A DNA stretch of 64,000 nucleotides from Actinopolymorpha alba DSM 45243 (GCF_000373925.1 NZ_KB892708.1:62001-126000), one strand, 5' to 3'; positions 35,892 through 45,233 are shown, numbered from the stretch's first letter. The notes: generated from the sequence alone by a model not told the origin. Made by a program: numbers and translations.

Positions 35892-36983
35892 TCACTGGCT
35901 TGCCTCGACCAGGGAGCGGAAGAGGGCGAGCTCGCCAGTCGACGGCGGTCGCGGCCTGGTAAGGGTGAGCTCCTCCAGATCGCTACTGATCCCCGACACA
36001 CTGATGACCCGCTCGCCTACGCGGATGTCGAGGCTCTGGATCGGGCTCATCCCGCGGAACCTCGCGGCATCGCCAAGCCCGCGGATGGGTGTGCCGACGC
36101 GTTCGGCCTCAAAGCGCGTGACGCTGGTTTCAGCGGTCGTGGTCATCACCTCAAGGCTCGCCCGGCGCCCCTTGAAGGAGCAGTACATGTCACCGTCGCC
36201 GGTGGTCACCGAGCGCGCTCCCGAGAGTTTCTCCTTGAGAACGGTGCTCGCGACGTCGAGGTCGACCCTGGCGCATTGCCCCTCGATCCGGCGTGGTGTG
36301 ACGTGGAACGACGTCGGCAGCCGGCGGACGGCAGTGCGGGCGAGCTTGATCGCGGTCCGGACCTGCTCGGCAACGCCGTCTTCGTACAACGGGAGCCGTA
36401 CGGTGAGCATCGCGGAGCCCTGCCGGACCGTGACCCGGACGCGCGACGGGACGGGAGCCTTGCCGTCAACGGCCGGGTGGTGGTCGACGTCGTACCACGC
36501 CTCGTCGCCCAGCTGCGGAAGCGGCGTGGGCGCCGAACCCACGGGCGGGGTGCGGTCGCGGCGGTCCTGAGCGGTTGGGGATGCCGAGCCGAGTGCGGCC
36601 TGGCCGAGGTGCGTGGTGACCAGGATGGTCACCCGGGCCGAACCCACGCTGCCGTCGGGGCCGTAGCCGCACCCCACCTCCCAGCCCTTGCCGCGGGGCC
36701 GGGCGCTCCGGGTCGTGACGGTGTAGTCGCTCTCGTCCACGGCCTCGGCCACCTCGTCGGGATGCAACAGGCCGCACTCGTCAAACGTCCCCGCCTTGGC
36801 GAACCGGGGTGCCGACTGTGCCCCTCCGTCCTTCCCGTCGGTGTTGCCGCAGGCGCTGAGGAGGAGCAGGACTCCCACGGTGGCAACGGCGAGTAGCCGC
36901 CGAGCCAGGCGTGGCGCCTGACCAGTCCTCGGAGAACCTGTGCTTCGGGCTCGCATCGAACGACGCTCAGTCGAAGAAGACAC
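35892..36983 (-). CDS. Lipoprotein, DUF3558-like
   Basis: 363 residues. LLAVATVGVLLLLSAC gives a lipobox; the body contains paired Cys (FDECGLL, VGCGYG, GQCARVD, MYCSFKG) in a duplicated layout, with LPQLGDEAWYD and GLGDAARF at matching places, reminiscent of DUF3558/sensor-type actinobacterial lipoproteins. Start GTG 36983 has AAGGAGG six bases upstream; it overlaps the upstream gene by 17 bases, so they are coupled. A later ATG at 36956 has a poorer SD. Function unknown. Confidence 0.75.
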   Translation of the reverse strand: MSSSTERRSMRARSTGSPRTGQAPRLARRLLAVATVGVLLLLSACGNTDGKDGGAQSAPRFAKAGTFDECGLLHPDEVAEAVDESDYTVTTRSARPRGKGWEVGCGYGPDGSVGSARVTILVTTHLGQAALGSASPTAQDRRDRTPPVGSAPTPLPQLGDEAWYDVDHHPAVDGKAPVPSRVRVTVRQGSAMLTVRLPLYEDGVAEQVRTAIKLARTAVRRLPTSFHVTPRRIEGQCARVDLDVASTVLKEKLSGARSVTTGDGDMYCSFKGRRASLEVMTTTAETSVTRFEAERVGTPIRGLGDAARFRGMSPIQSLDIRVGERVISVSGISSDLEELTLTRPRPPSTGELALFRSLVEASQ

Positions 36984-38094
36984 GCGCGGCCTCCTTCGTG
37001 AGCGCTACCTCTTCGGCGCTTGGTCCGTCACGGGTGCTGCGCGCCCCGTCGATGCCATCCACTTCGATGCTGAGCATCCGGTCGCCGGAAAAGGCGAAGA
37101 TCTGCCCATAGACCCACACGGCATCCAGACCGGGCTCGCGCAGCTTCATACCAAGGTTGCGGGCGGCCATGCCCGTGATGCGCGTCCTGCTCTCTGACGC
37201 GGCGCGTTCAAGAAAGATCCTCACCTGGGCATCATGGGTCGCGGAGTAGACGCACATCACTCCGTAGTCACTCTCGAAGCGACGACTGAGGGCGATGGGC
37301 TGGGCGAGAGTAGCGGCGATCGGGGCGTTGTTGAGCTGCGCGCACAGACCGTCGGCAACCGGTCCGGCGACGGCGACGTTTGAAGGAAGCCGACTCACGG
37401 CCGTCCGCGCGAGCGTCAGGACGGCCTCGCGGTGGCTCGCCTTGGCGGTCGCCAGTGTGGGGTTGATGACCTTGACGACGAGCTGAGCATCGCCGCGCCG
37501 GACCATCACCTCGGTCGTGGCCGTGCCCGCTTGAAGGTAGGCCTCGTCGCCGAGGTTCGGCACCGGCTCAGGGTCGCCGTGGAGGACATTGCGGCTGGTC
37601 CGTGGGATCGCAGAGACGGTCACCGAGACCGTGCTGATGTCAAGGCTCATGATGCTGGCCCGACCGGCGTTGTAGTGGCAGATGTCGAGCGGCACGCCGG
37701 TGTCGACCTCGACCGTTCGGGCGGTCACTGCCATGGGTTCGGTGTCATGCGGTTGCCGGCTCATCAGTGGCTCGGTCTCGGCCGGCGTCACCAACGCACA
37801 GACGTCCACCGCGTCGGAGGAGGTCGGTGACCCCGGCGCACTGGAGGAGGTCGCTGGTGGGGCGACAGGTGGTGGCTCCCCGTCGTCCATTGCCGCGCCC
37901 GCGACGCGGAGGATCTCCGAGAACGTACCGGCCATTGCGACGACGGGAATCACCATCGCCGCCACGAAGGCCAGGGCCCCCAGGATCACCAGCGGCACCG
38001 CCCATCGGGACCGCGAAGATCGCCGCCGGGGCGCTGACCGCGAAGCCTGTGACGACGGTGCCTGCGACGACGGTGGTGCAAGCGGATCCGACAT
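36967..38094 (-). CDS. Membrane-anchored paralogue of the neighbouring lipoprotein
   Basis: 375 residues. A short cytoplasmic Ser/Arg-rich N-terminus, one hydrophobic segment (WAVPLVILGALAFVAAMVIPVVAMA), a Pro/Ser linker, then a domain with VDVCALVTPAETEPLM, DICHYNAG, VPNLGDEAYLQ, DGLCAQLNN and YGVMCVYS. The order and Cys spacing match the downstream lipoprotein, so the two are paralogues. ATG 38094 lies one base from a long hairpin. Function unknown. Confidence 0.75.
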   Translation of the reverse strand: MSDPLAPPSSQAPSSQASRSAPRRRSSRSRWAVPLVILGALAFVAAMVIPVVAMAGTFSEILRVAGAAMDDGEPPPVAPPATSSSAPGSPTSSDAVDVCALVTPAETEPLMSRQPHDTEPMAVTARTVEVDTGVPLDICHYNAGRASIMSLDISTVSVTVSAIPRTSRNVLHGDPEPVPNLGDEAYLQAGTATTEVMVRRGDAQLVVKVINPTLATAKASHREAVLTLARTAVSRLPSNVAVAGPVADGLCAQLNNAPIAATLAQPIALSRRFESDYGVMCVYSATHDAQVRIFLERAASESRTRITGMAARNLGMKLREPGLDAVWVYGQIFAFSGDRMLSIEVDGIDGARSTRDGPSAEEVALTKEAARVFFD

Positions 38095-38095
38095 G

Positions 38096-38143
38096 AAGGT
38101 CCCCGTTCATCTCATTCGCAAGGAGAAGATGAACGGGGACCTT
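38096..38143 (-). terminator. 17-bp palindrome between EF-G2-like gene and membrane protein
   Basis: AAGGTCCCCGTTCATCT (38096-38112) and AGATGAACGGGGACCTT (38127-38143) are perfect inverted repeats with a 14-nt loop. It lies 64 bases after the EF-G2-like stop and ends one base before the next ATG, replacing any normal SD there. It may act as both terminator and translation control. Confidence 0.75.
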
Positions 38144-38207
38144 AGCGCCGATCATGGCGGCCTCGTCGAGCTCCGCTCGCCGGCCTGTGGATTGTGGATA
38201 ACCTCCG

Positions 38208-40373
38208 CTACGTCTCGTCCGCCTGCTGCTGCGCGACCCGTTGCGCGACGTTCGGCGGCATGGGTTCGTACCTCGCGAACTCCCTGGTGAACCCGCCCGT
38301 CCCGTGCGACATGGAGCGCAGGTCGGTGGCGTACCTCGTGATCTCGATCTGGGGCAACTCCGCCTTGACAAGGGTGCGGCCCACGCCGACAGGTTCGGTG
38401 CCCAGGACCCGGCCGCGCCGGCTGGACAGGTCACCCATCACCGTGCCGACGTAGTCGTCGTCGACGAGCACTGACACCAGATCGACGGGTTCGAGCAGGC
38501 TCACCTGGGACTCCTTGGCGGCCTCCCGCAGGGCGAGGGCGCCAGCGGTCTGGAACGCCAGGTCGGAGGAGTCGACACTGTGTGCCTTGCCGTCGAAGAG
38601 CGTGACCCGGATGTCGACCACGGGATAGCCCGCGGAGATACCACGCTCCATCTGGGTACGAAGACCCTTCTCGACGCTCGGGATGAACTGCCGTGGGACC
38701 GCGCCGCCAACGACCTTGTCGACGAACTCGAACCCCGAGCCCTCCGGGAGCGGCTCCACGCGGATGTCGCAGACGGCGTACTGCCCGTGGCCGCCACTCT
38801 GTTTGACGTGCCGCCCGTGTCCGGTGACCTTGCCGGTGAACGTCTCCCGGAGCGGCACCCGGAGCGGGACCTGGTCGACCTGGACGCCGTAGCGGTTGGC
38901 GAGGCGGTCGAGTACGACGTCCGCGTGGGCCTCACCCATGCACCACAGCACCAGTTGGTGGGTCTCGGCGTTGTGCTCGATCCGCAGGGTCGGGTCCTCG
39001 GCGGCGAGCCGGGTGAGTCCGAGCGAGAGCTTGTCCTCGTCGACCTTCGCGTGGGCGGTGACGGCGATCGGCAGGAGCGGCTCGGGCATCGACCACGGCC
39101 TCATCAGCAGCGGTTGATCCTTGTCGGAAAGGGTGTCGCCGGTCTCGGCGCGGGAGAGCTTGCCGACCGCGCAGATGTCGCCTGCCACACAGTGGTTGAG
39201 GGTTCGCTGCGTCTTGCCGAGCGGGGACGAAAGCGGACCGACCTTCTCGTCCTCGTCATGGTCCTCGTGGCCACGGGCCGGGCCGAAGAAGGACGACACG
39301 TGACCGGACACGTGCAGCACCGCGTCGGGTCGGAGGGTGCCGGAGAAGACCCGGACCAGGCTGATCCGGCCGACGTAGGGGTCGGAGGAGGTCTTTACAA
39401 CCTCGGCGAGAAGTGGACCGTTCGGGTCGCAGCTGAGTCGTCGGGTCGTCCGACCGTCGAGCGTCGTCGCCTCCGGCTGGGCATGCTCGAGTGGTGACGG
39501 GAACGCACTGGTCATCACCTCGAGGAGCTCACGGATACCGAGGCCGCTGCTGGCGCAGGCGGGGAGGACCGGGAAGAACGACGCGTGCGCGACCGCCTTC
39601 TCCAGATCGTCGATCAGCTCCTTGGCGGCGAGGACCTCGCCGCCGAGGTAACGGTCCATGAGGCCCTCGTCCTCGGACTCCTCGATGATGCCCTCGATGA
39701 GAGTCCCGCGGGCCTCGGCCGCCTGTTCGGCGTACGCCGCGGTTGGTTCCTTCTCCACCCGCTCACCGGAGGAGTAGTCGAAGAGACGCTCCGACAGCAG
39801 GCCGACCAGGCCGGTCACCGCGCCCGCCCCGTCCACCGGGAGGTAGAGCGGGAGGACCTTCTCGCCGAACGCCGCCTGCGCCTGGGTCAGGACACCGGCG
39901 TAGTCGGCACGCGGGTGGTCGAGCTTGGTGACGACGACCGCGCGGGGTACCCCCACGGCGGCGCACTCGTGCCAGAGCGCCTCGGTCGCGCCGTCGACGC
40001 CTTCGTTCGCGGCGATGACGAACAACGCGCAGTCGGCCGCCCGCAGGCCCGCCCGCAACTCGCCAACGAAGTCGGCATACCCGGGCGTGTCGAGCAAGTT
40101 GACCTTGACGCCATCGTGGACGAGGGGCGCCAGCGCCAGCCCGATCGAGCGTTGCTGGCGGTGTTCGACCTCGTCGAAGTCGCTGACCGTCGTACCATCC
40201 TCCACCCGGCCGGGCCGAGAGATCGTCCCGGTGCTTTCGAGGAGCGCTTCGACGAGGGTGGTCTTTCCCGAACCGGAAGGGCCGACCAGTGCGATGTTCC
40301 GGACGAGATCGGGCCGGTCGGCCGTTGGTGCCGTGACGGCGGCTCCGCCGGAGTTGCTGTGTCTGTCCGCCAT
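38208..40373 (-). CDS. Elongation factor G-like GTPase (EF-G2 type)
   Basis: 721 residues. G1 GPSGSGKTTL, G2/G3 region with RQQRSIGLALAPL and LLDTPGYADFVGEL, G4 as TKLD rather than NKxD. Domains II-V follow, including RVPLRETFTGKVTGHGRHVKQSGGHGQYA and MGDLSSRRGRVLGTEPVG. It matches the second, non-canonical EF-G of actinobacteria (Rv0120c-type), not the str-operon fusA. ATG at 40371-40373 with GGAGG upstream. The role is not settled in the family. Confidence 0.92.
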   Translation of the reverse strand: MADRHSNSGGAAVTAPTADRPDLVRNIALVGPSGSGKTTLVEALLESTGTISRPGRVEDGTTVSDFDEVEHRQQRSIGLALAPLVHDGVKVNLLDTPGYADFVGELRAGLRAADCALFVIAANEGVDGATEALWHECAAVGVPRAVVVTKLDHPRADYAGVLTQAQAAFGEKVLPLYLPVDGAGAVTGLVGLLSERLFDYSSGERVEKEPTAAYAEQAAEARGTLIEGIIEESEDEGLMDRYLGGEVLAAKELIDDLEKAVAHASFFPVLPACASSGLGIRELLEVMTSAFPSPLEHAQPEATTLDGRTTRRLSCDPNGPLLAEVVKTSSDPYVGRISLVRVFSGTLRPDAVLHVSGHVSSFFGPARGHEDHDEDEKVGPLSSPLGKTQRTLNHCVAGDICAVGKLSRAETGDTLSDKDQPLLMRPWSMPEPLLPIAVTAHAKVDEDKLSLGLTRLAAEDPTLRIEHNAETHQLVLWCMGEAHADVVLDRLANRYGVQVDQVPLRVPLRETFTGKVTGHGRHVKQSGGHGQYAVCDIRVEPLPEGSGFEFVDKVVGGAVPRQFIPSVEKGLRTQMERGISAGYPVVDIRVTLFDGKAHSVDSSDLAFQTAGALALREAAKESQVSLLEPVDLVSVLVDDDYVGTVMGDLSSRRGRVLGTEPVGVGRTLVKAELPQIEITRYATDLRSMSHGTGGFTREFARYEPMPPNVAQRVAQQQADET

Positions 40374-40705
40374 GGGCGTGCCTCCTTGCGCGCGCGAGCG
40401 AAATCGCCGGACGCGCCCGGACGGATGGCCGCCGACACGGTGGTCAGGCCCGTGGGCGCGGGCGTCGCGCGCCGCACCGCGTGGCGGCCCACACACCCTT
40501 ACCCAGGAGGCCCGCCCCATCGCCGGGCGGCGCCCTGGCTTGTGGCTTTCCACCATTCACCCGGGCCCGCCCACCGCACAACCCCCACGCGCTGAGTAGC
40601 ATCGGCGCGTCTTCGAAGAAGGGGCGTGCACCGGGGGTCGGGCTCGAACGGCGAGCGGATCCCAGCGCCCGGCAGGCCAGCGGAGAAGGTGGCGGCGAAC
40701 ACCAC
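40374..40705. promoter_or_regulatory. Divergent region between EF-G2-like and pgsA genes
   Basis: 332 bases between divergent starts. It must carry promoters for both sides; no confident boxes or palindromes were recognised. Confidence 0.4.
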
Positions 40706-41320
40706 ATGTTGCGACGGTTCCACCAATTCTGGATACGACTACTGACCCCTGTCGCGAGGTTCTTCCTGCGTGTCGGTATTGGCCCCGACATCGTCACGCT
40801 GGTCGGCACCCTGGGCGTGTGCGCCGGAGCGCTCGCGTTCTACCCCCGTGGTGAGCTCTTCTGGGGCACTGTGGTCATCACCGCGTTCGTGTTCTCTGAC
40901 ATGGTCGACGGGCTGATGGCCCGGATGTCCAACCGCTCGTCGAAGTGGGGCGCGTTCCTCGACTCCACGCTCGACCGGGTGGGAGACGCCGCCATCTTCG
41001 GCGCCCTCGCCCTGTGGTTCGCCTCCGGCGGCGAGAGCTACCTGCTGGCCTGCGTGGCGTTGTACGACCTGGTGATGGGAAGCGTGACGTCGTACGCCAA
41101 GGCACGGGCCGAGAGCCTCGGGATGACGGCCAACGTCGGGATCGCGGAGCGCGCCGACCGGCTGGTGGCCGTCCTGGTGGCGACGGGGCTCGCCGGTCTC
41201 GGCGTACCCTTCCTCCTTCCGCTCGTCCTGTGGGCGCTGGCCGTGGCGAGCACCGTGACCGTGGTGCAGCGGATGATGGCCGTACGCCGGCAGGCCCTCG
41301 CGCTCGAGAGATCCTCGTGA
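40706..41320 (+). CDS. pgsA: CDP-alcohol phosphatidyltransferase (phosphatidylinositol-phosphate synthase-like)
   Basis: 204 residues, integral membrane. The CDP-OH motif is intact: DMVDGLMARMSNRSSKWGAF, then LDSTLDRVGD, giving all four Asp. Five to six hydrophobic segments follow the expected pattern. Its place before an acyltransferase and pimA matches mycobacterial pgsA1, which makes phosphatidylinositol (phosphate) for PIM lipids; the assignment rests on motif plus order. ATG 40706 with GAGAAGG upstream. Head of a tightly overlapped operon. Confidence 0.93.
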   Translation: MLRRFHQFWIRLLTPVARFFLRVGIGPDIVTLVGTLGVCAGALAFYPRGELFWGTVVITAFVFSDMVDGLMARMSNRSSKWGAFLDSTLDRVGDAAIFGALALWFASGGESYLLACVALYDLVMGSVTSYAKARAESLGMTANVGIAERADRLVAVLVATGLAGLGVPFLLPLVLWALAVASTVTVVQRMMAVRRQALALERSS

Positions 41321-42306
41321 CGGCAAAGCGACGCCCGCCAGGCGGGGATGCCCGGGACGACACCGACCGCGAGTCGCTGCCGATCCGGCTGAAAGACGCG
41401 GGAGCCGACGCGGCCTACTCCGCGGGCTGGGCCCTCCTACGCCGCCTGCCCGAGCGCCTCGCGCTGGACCTCCTCGGCCGGGTCGCCGACGTCGCGTGGC
41501 GGCGCCGGACCCGCGGCGTCCGGCAGCTGGAACGCAACTACGCGCGGGTCCGTCCCGATGCCAGCCAGGATGAGCTCCGTGCATTGTCCCGGGCCGGCAT
41601 GCGGTCGTACTTCCGCTACTGGTGCGAGGCGTTCCGGCTCCCCGACATGCGTCCGGAGGACGTCGCGGAACGCGTGGTGATCCACGACGAGCAGGTGCTC
41701 TGGAAGGCCTACAACCAGGGCTGCGGCGTCGTGGCCGCCCTGCCGCACATGGGCAACTGGGACCTGGCGGGCCTGTGGGCGACCACGCACGGCGTGCCGG
41801 TCACCACAGTCGCCGAGCGGGTACGCCCGGAACGCCTGTTCGACCGGTTCGTGGCCTATCGCACGGCCCTCGGCATCGAGGTCCTTCCGGCATCTGGCGG
41901 CCCCGATCCCATGAGCATCCTGGCCGAACGCCTCCGTGCCGGGCGCCTGGTGTGTCTGGTCGCCGACCGGGACCTGTCGGCCCGCGGCGTCGAGGTGAGC
42001 TTCTTCGGCGAGCCGACCCGGATGCCGGCCGGTGCGGCCGCGCTCGCCCTACGCACCGGGGCGGCGTTCCTTCCGGTGACGTTGTGGTACGACGGACCTC
42101 AGATGCATCTCCGCTTCCACGACCCGCTGGAGAAACCGCCCGGCAGCCGGCAGGCGATCCGCGACCTCACGCAGCGACTCGCCGACGCGTTCGCCACCGG
42201 GATCGCCCGCCACCCCGAGGATTGGCACATGCTGCAACGGCTCTGGATCGCTGATCTCACCCCCGCCCATCAGGCCGCTCTCGCCCGCCCGCGAGCCGCC
42301 GGATGA
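41317..42306 (+). CDS. patA: Phosphatidylinositol mannoside acyltransferase
   Basis: 329 residues, LpxL/HtrB-type. Seen: LERNYARVRPDASQDELRAL, VVAALPHMGNWDLAGLWA carrying the HxxxxD catalytic pair in HMGNWD, LVCLVADRDLSARGVEVSFFGE, and GTG start at 41317 overlapping the pgsA stop (GTGA). In mycobacteria the gene in this place (Rv2611c) acylates the mannose of PIM1/2. It acts at the inner face of the membrane. Confidence 0.92.
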   Translation: MTAKRRPPGGDARDDTDRESLPIRLKDAGADAAYSAGWALLRRLPERLALDLLGRVADVAWRRRTRGVRQLERNYARVRPDASQDELRALSRAGMRSYFRYWCEAFRLPDMRPEDVAERVVIHDEQVLWKAYNQGCGVVAALPHMGNWDLAGLWATTHGVPVTTVAERVRPERLFDRFVAYRTALGIEVLPASGGPDPMSILAERLRAGRLVCLVADRDLSARGVEVSFFGEPTRMPAGAAALALRTGAAFLPVTLWYDGPQMHLRFHDPLEKPPGSRQAIRDLTQRLADAFATGIARHPEDWHMLQRLWIADLTPAHQAALARPRAAG

Positions 42307-43466
42307 AGGTCGGGGTCGTCTGCCCCTACTCCCTCGACGTGCCCGGCGGGGTCCAGAACCACGTCCGGGACCTCGCGGAGGTGCTCCTGGAGGCAGGGCA
42401 CTCGGTCTCCGTCCTGGCACCTGCCGACGACGACACGCCGGTCCCGCCGTACGTCGTCCCGGCCGGACGCGCCGTGCCGGTGCCGTACAACGGTTCGGTG
42501 GCCCGGCTGGCGTTCGGCCCGCTGTCGGCCGCGCGGGTCCGGCGGTGGATCAGGGAGGGCGGGTTCGACGTCCTTCACATCCACGAGCCGGCGACGCCGT
42601 CCCTGTCGCTGCTCGCGCTCTGGGCCGCGACAGGTCCCATCGTCGCGACGTTCCACACCGCGATGCCGCGCTCGCGGGTGATGACCGCCGCCTCGTCGAT
42701 CCTGCGGCCGGCCCTGGAAAAGATCAGCGCCCGGATCGCGGTCAGCGAGCCGGCTCGGGCGACGCTCGTTCAGCACCTCGGCGGCGAGCCGGTGGTCATC
42801 CCGAACGGCCTGTTCGTCGACCGGTTCGCCCGCGCCCGCGCCCGACCGGAGTGGCAGGGCGAGGGCGGCACCATCTGCTTCCTGGGCCGGTTGGACGAGC
42901 CGCGCAAGGGGCTCGCCGTTCTGCTGCGGGCGTTCCCCACGATCTGGCGGGCCCGCCCCGGCGTCCGCCTGCTGGTGGCCGGCTTCGGGGATGTCGACGA
43001 GGCGCGCGCCCAGTTGCCGCCCGAGTGCCAGGACGCCGTGACGTTCCTCGGCATGGTGGACGACGAGGGCAAGGCCGACATGTTCGCGAGCTCCGAGATC
43101 TACGTCGCGCCGCAGACCGGCGGGGAGTCGTTCGGCATCGTGCTCGTCGAGGCGATGGCGGCCGGTGCTCCGGTGCTCGCCAGCGACCTCGACGCGTTCA
43201 GGCTCGTGGCGGACGGCGGCCGGTTGGGTCGGTTGTTCGGCGTGGGAGACAGCGCCGCCCTCGCCGACGGCGCGATCGCGCTGCTGGGCGACGCCGACCA
43301 GCGGGCCGAACTCCGCGACGCGGCCCGGCTCGCCGTACGCCGCTACGACTGGAGCAGTGTCGCGAAGGAGATCGTCGCGGTGTACGAGATGGTCGCCGAA
43401 GGCCTCACCGGCGTGGGGGAGGCGAAGGTCGAGGGCGGCGCCTTCGGTAACGGGTGGTCCGGATGA
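42303..43466 (+). CDS. pimA: Phosphatidylinositol alpha-mannosyltransferase
   Basis: 387 residues, GT4 type with GT-B fold. CPYSLDVPGGVQNHVRDLAE at the N-terminus, HIHEPATPSLSLLAL, TFHTAMPRS, VIPNGLFVDRF, ICFLGRLDEPRKGLAVLL, and QTGGESFGIVLVEAMAAGAPV with the two Glu that bind the donor nucleotide. It transfers the first mannose from GDP-mannose to phosphatidylinositol. Start ATG overlaps the acyltransferase stop (ATGA). Confidence 0.95.
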   Translation: MKVGVVCPYSLDVPGGVQNHVRDLAEVLLEAGHSVSVLAPADDDTPVPPYVVPAGRAVPVPYNGSVARLAFGPLSAARVRRWIREGGFDVLHIHEPATPSLSLLALWAATGPIVATFHTAMPRSRVMTAASSILRPALEKISARIAVSEPARATLVQHLGGEPVVIPNGLFVDRFARARARPEWQGEGGTICFLGRLDEPRKGLAVLLRAFPTIWRARPGVRLLVAGFGDVDEARAQLPPECQDAVTFLGMVDDEGKADMFASSEIYVAPQTGGESFGIVLVEAMAAGAPVLASDLDAFRLVADGGRLGRLFGVGDSAALADGAIALLGDADQRAELRDAARLAVRRYDWSSVAKEIVAVYEMVAEGLTGVGEAKVEGGAFGNGWSG

Positions 43467-43993
43467 ACACCCTGCTCATCGTCCTCGTCGTGCTCGCCGT
43501 CGCTGGTGTCTACCTGTCGTGGACGGCGGGCCGGATCGACCGGCTGCACGCCCGCCTCGACGCCGCCCGGGCCGCGCTGGACGCCCAGCTCTTCCGCCGG
43601 GTCGCCGTCGCGCTCGAGGTCGCCACCTCGGGGATGCTCGACCCGGCGACCTCCCTGTTGGTGGCCGACGCTGCGCACCGCGCCCGCTCCGCCGACGACG
43701 ACGAACGGGAGGTCGCGGAATCCGACCTGTCCAAGGCGCTGGCCGCGGCGTTCCCTGACGCCGATGCCAGCCGGGCGCTCAGCGCGCAGCCTGGGGCCGA
43801 GGACCTGCTCGGTGAGTTGGGTGCGGCCTGCCGGCGGGTCGAGATGGCCCGGAGGTTCCACAACGACACGGTGGCCATGACGCGGTCTCTTCGGGGCCGG
43901 CGGCTGGTCCGGTGGTTCCGGCTGGCCGGCCGGGCGAAGATGCCCGAGACGGTGGAGATGGAGGCGACGCCGCCCGGGGGCCTGCTGCCGTGA
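43463..43993 (+). CDS. LemA-like small membrane protein
   Basis: 176 residues. One N-terminal membrane segment (TLLIVLVVLAVAGVYLSW) precedes helical RIDRLHARLDAARAALDAQLFRRVAVALEVA and VEMARRFHNDTVAMTRSLRGR, the LemA-like pattern in which VARRRYNDAVRDYN is replaced by a divergent version. Function unknown. ATGA overlap with pimA places it in the same operon; the mycobacterial counterpart at this place is a NUDIX gene, so it is not a simple orthologue. Confidence 0.8.
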   Translation: MNTLLIVLVVLAVAGVYLSWTAGRIDRLHARLDAARAALDAQLFRRVAVALEVATSGMLDPATSLLVADAAHRARSADDDEREVAESDLSKALAAAFPDADASRALSAQPGAEDLLGELGAACRRVEMARRFHNDTVAMTRSLRGRRLVRWFRLAGRAKMPETVEMEATPPGGLLP

Positions 43994-44121
43994 CGGACGT
44001 TTCCGGCGCCGATCCCTGGCGGACGGCTCCCTGGCGTACGGCGGTGAGGCCAGGCCACGGGAAGGGCCACTTCCCTCCAGGTGGCACTGGCCGGCGAGCC
44101 GTGCGGGGGACCTACCATTGA
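43990..44121 (+). CDS. Possible 43-residue protein
   Basis: A GTG overlapping the LemA-like stop (GTGA) opens a 43-codon frame (TDVSGADPWRTAPWRTAVRP to RRAVRGTYH, TGA). The overlap resembles the other junctions in the operon, but the sequence has no recognised features and ends 33 bases before pdxS. Could equally be an untranslated spacer. Confidence 0.25.
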   Translation: MTDVSGADPWRTAPWRTAVRPGHGKGHFPPGGTGRRAVRGTYH

Positions 44122-44154
44122 GGGACCGCACCCGACCCCTCCGTGAGGATGACC

Positions 44155-45105
44155 GTGACCGAGCACGCGCAGGACCAGGCCACCACACCCGCTGAGCAGC
44201 CGACGCCGGCCGCCCACACCACTCCGGTGACGGGAACGGGTCGTGTCAAGCGCGGCATGGCGGAGATGCTCAAGGGCGGGGTGATCATGGATGTGGTCAC
44301 GCCCGAGCAGGCCAAGATCGCCGAGGATGCCGGCGCTGTCGCGGTGATGGCGCTCGAGCGGGTGCCCGCGGACATCCGGGTCCAGGGCGGCGTCGCGCGG
44401 ATGAGCGACCCCGACATGATCGACGGGATCATCAACGCCGTCTCGATCCCGGTCATGGCCAAGGCCCGCATCGGGCACTTCGTCGAGGCGCAGGTACTGC
44501 AGGCGATCGGTGTCGACTACATCGACGAGTCTGAGGTGCTGACCCCGGCCGACGAGGCGCACCACATCGACAAGTGGGCGTTCACCGTGCCGTTCGTGTG
44601 CGGCGCGACCAACCTCGGCGAGGCGCTGCGCCGGCTGGCCGAGGGCGCCGCGATGATCCGGTCCAAGGGGGAGGCGGGCACCGGCAACGTCATCGAGGCC
44701 ACCCGTCACATGCGCCAGCTCCGGTCGGAGATCCGTCGCCTCACCACCCTGGGCGAGGAGGAGCTGTTCGCGGCGGCGAAGGAGCTGCGGGCGCCGTACG
44801 ACCTCGTCAAGGAAGTGGCGCAGGCCGGGAAGCTGCCCGTCGTCCTCTTCACCGCCGGCGGCATCGCGACCCCGGCCGACGCGGCGATGATGATGCAGCT
44901 CGGTGCCGAGGGCGTCTTCGTGGGATCGGGAATCTTCAAGTCCGGTGACCCGGCCAAGCGGGCAGCCGCGATCGTCAAGGCGACGACGTTCCACGACGAC
45001 CCCGACGTGATCGCGAAGGTCTCCCGCGGACTCGGCGAGGCCATGGTCGGCATCAACGTCTCGGAGCTCCCCGAGAGCGCCCGTCTCGCCACCCGCGGCT
45101 GGTAG
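44155..45105 (+). CDS. pdxS: Pyridoxal 5'-phosphate synthase, lyase subunit
   Basis: 316 residues. Makes PLP from ribose 5-phosphate, glyceraldehyde 3-phosphate and ammonia together with PdxT. Seen: [92 protein letters not shown] and [10 protein letters not shown], which contain both active-site Lys. GTG 44155 is chosen because GAGG lies six bases upstream; ATG 44149 or GTG 44143 would add two to four residues. The partner gene pdxT starts 219 bases on. Confidence 0.97.
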   Translation: MTEHAQDQATTPAEQPTPAAHTTPVTGTGRVKRGMAEMLKGGVIMDVVTPEQAKIAEDAGAVAVMALERVPADIRVQGGVARMSDPDMIDGIINAVSIPVMAKARIGHFVEAQVLQAIGVDYIDESEVLTPADEAHHIDKWAFTVPFVCGATNLGEALRRLAEGAAMIRSKGEAGTGNVIEATRHMRQLRSEIRRLTTLGEEELFAAAKELRAPYDLVKEVAQAGKLPVVLFTAGGIATPADAAMMMQLGAEGVFVGSGIFKSGDPAKRAAAIVKATTFHDDPDVIAKVSRGLGEAMVGINVSELPESARLATRGW

Positions 45106-45140
45106 GACCCCGGGCACACCCGTGGCGCCCTGCCCGGGTG

Positions 45141-45233
45141 GGGAATGATCACGTTTGCGTGATCATTCGCCACCACGCAAGGTGAATTCGCCGCGCATGG
45201 TGGGGACTTGCCGAGTAAACGTGATCATTCCCG
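45141..45233. repeat. Nested palindromes between pdxS and pdxT
   Basis: GAATGATCACG / CGTGATCATTC (45143-45153 and 45158-45168) forms a perfect 11-bp hairpin with loop TTTG. The same left arm also pairs farther away: GGGAATGATCACGTTT (45141-45156) with AAACGTGATCATTCCC (45218-45233), 16 bp perfect. Two mutually exclusive structures are possible. A related element lies at 46914. Confidence 0.85.

Noticed and set aside
44101-44154. ATG 44149 as the pdxS start
   Set aside because: The only SD-like GAGG would be directly adjacent to that ATG; GTG 44155 has normal spacing. Not excluded.
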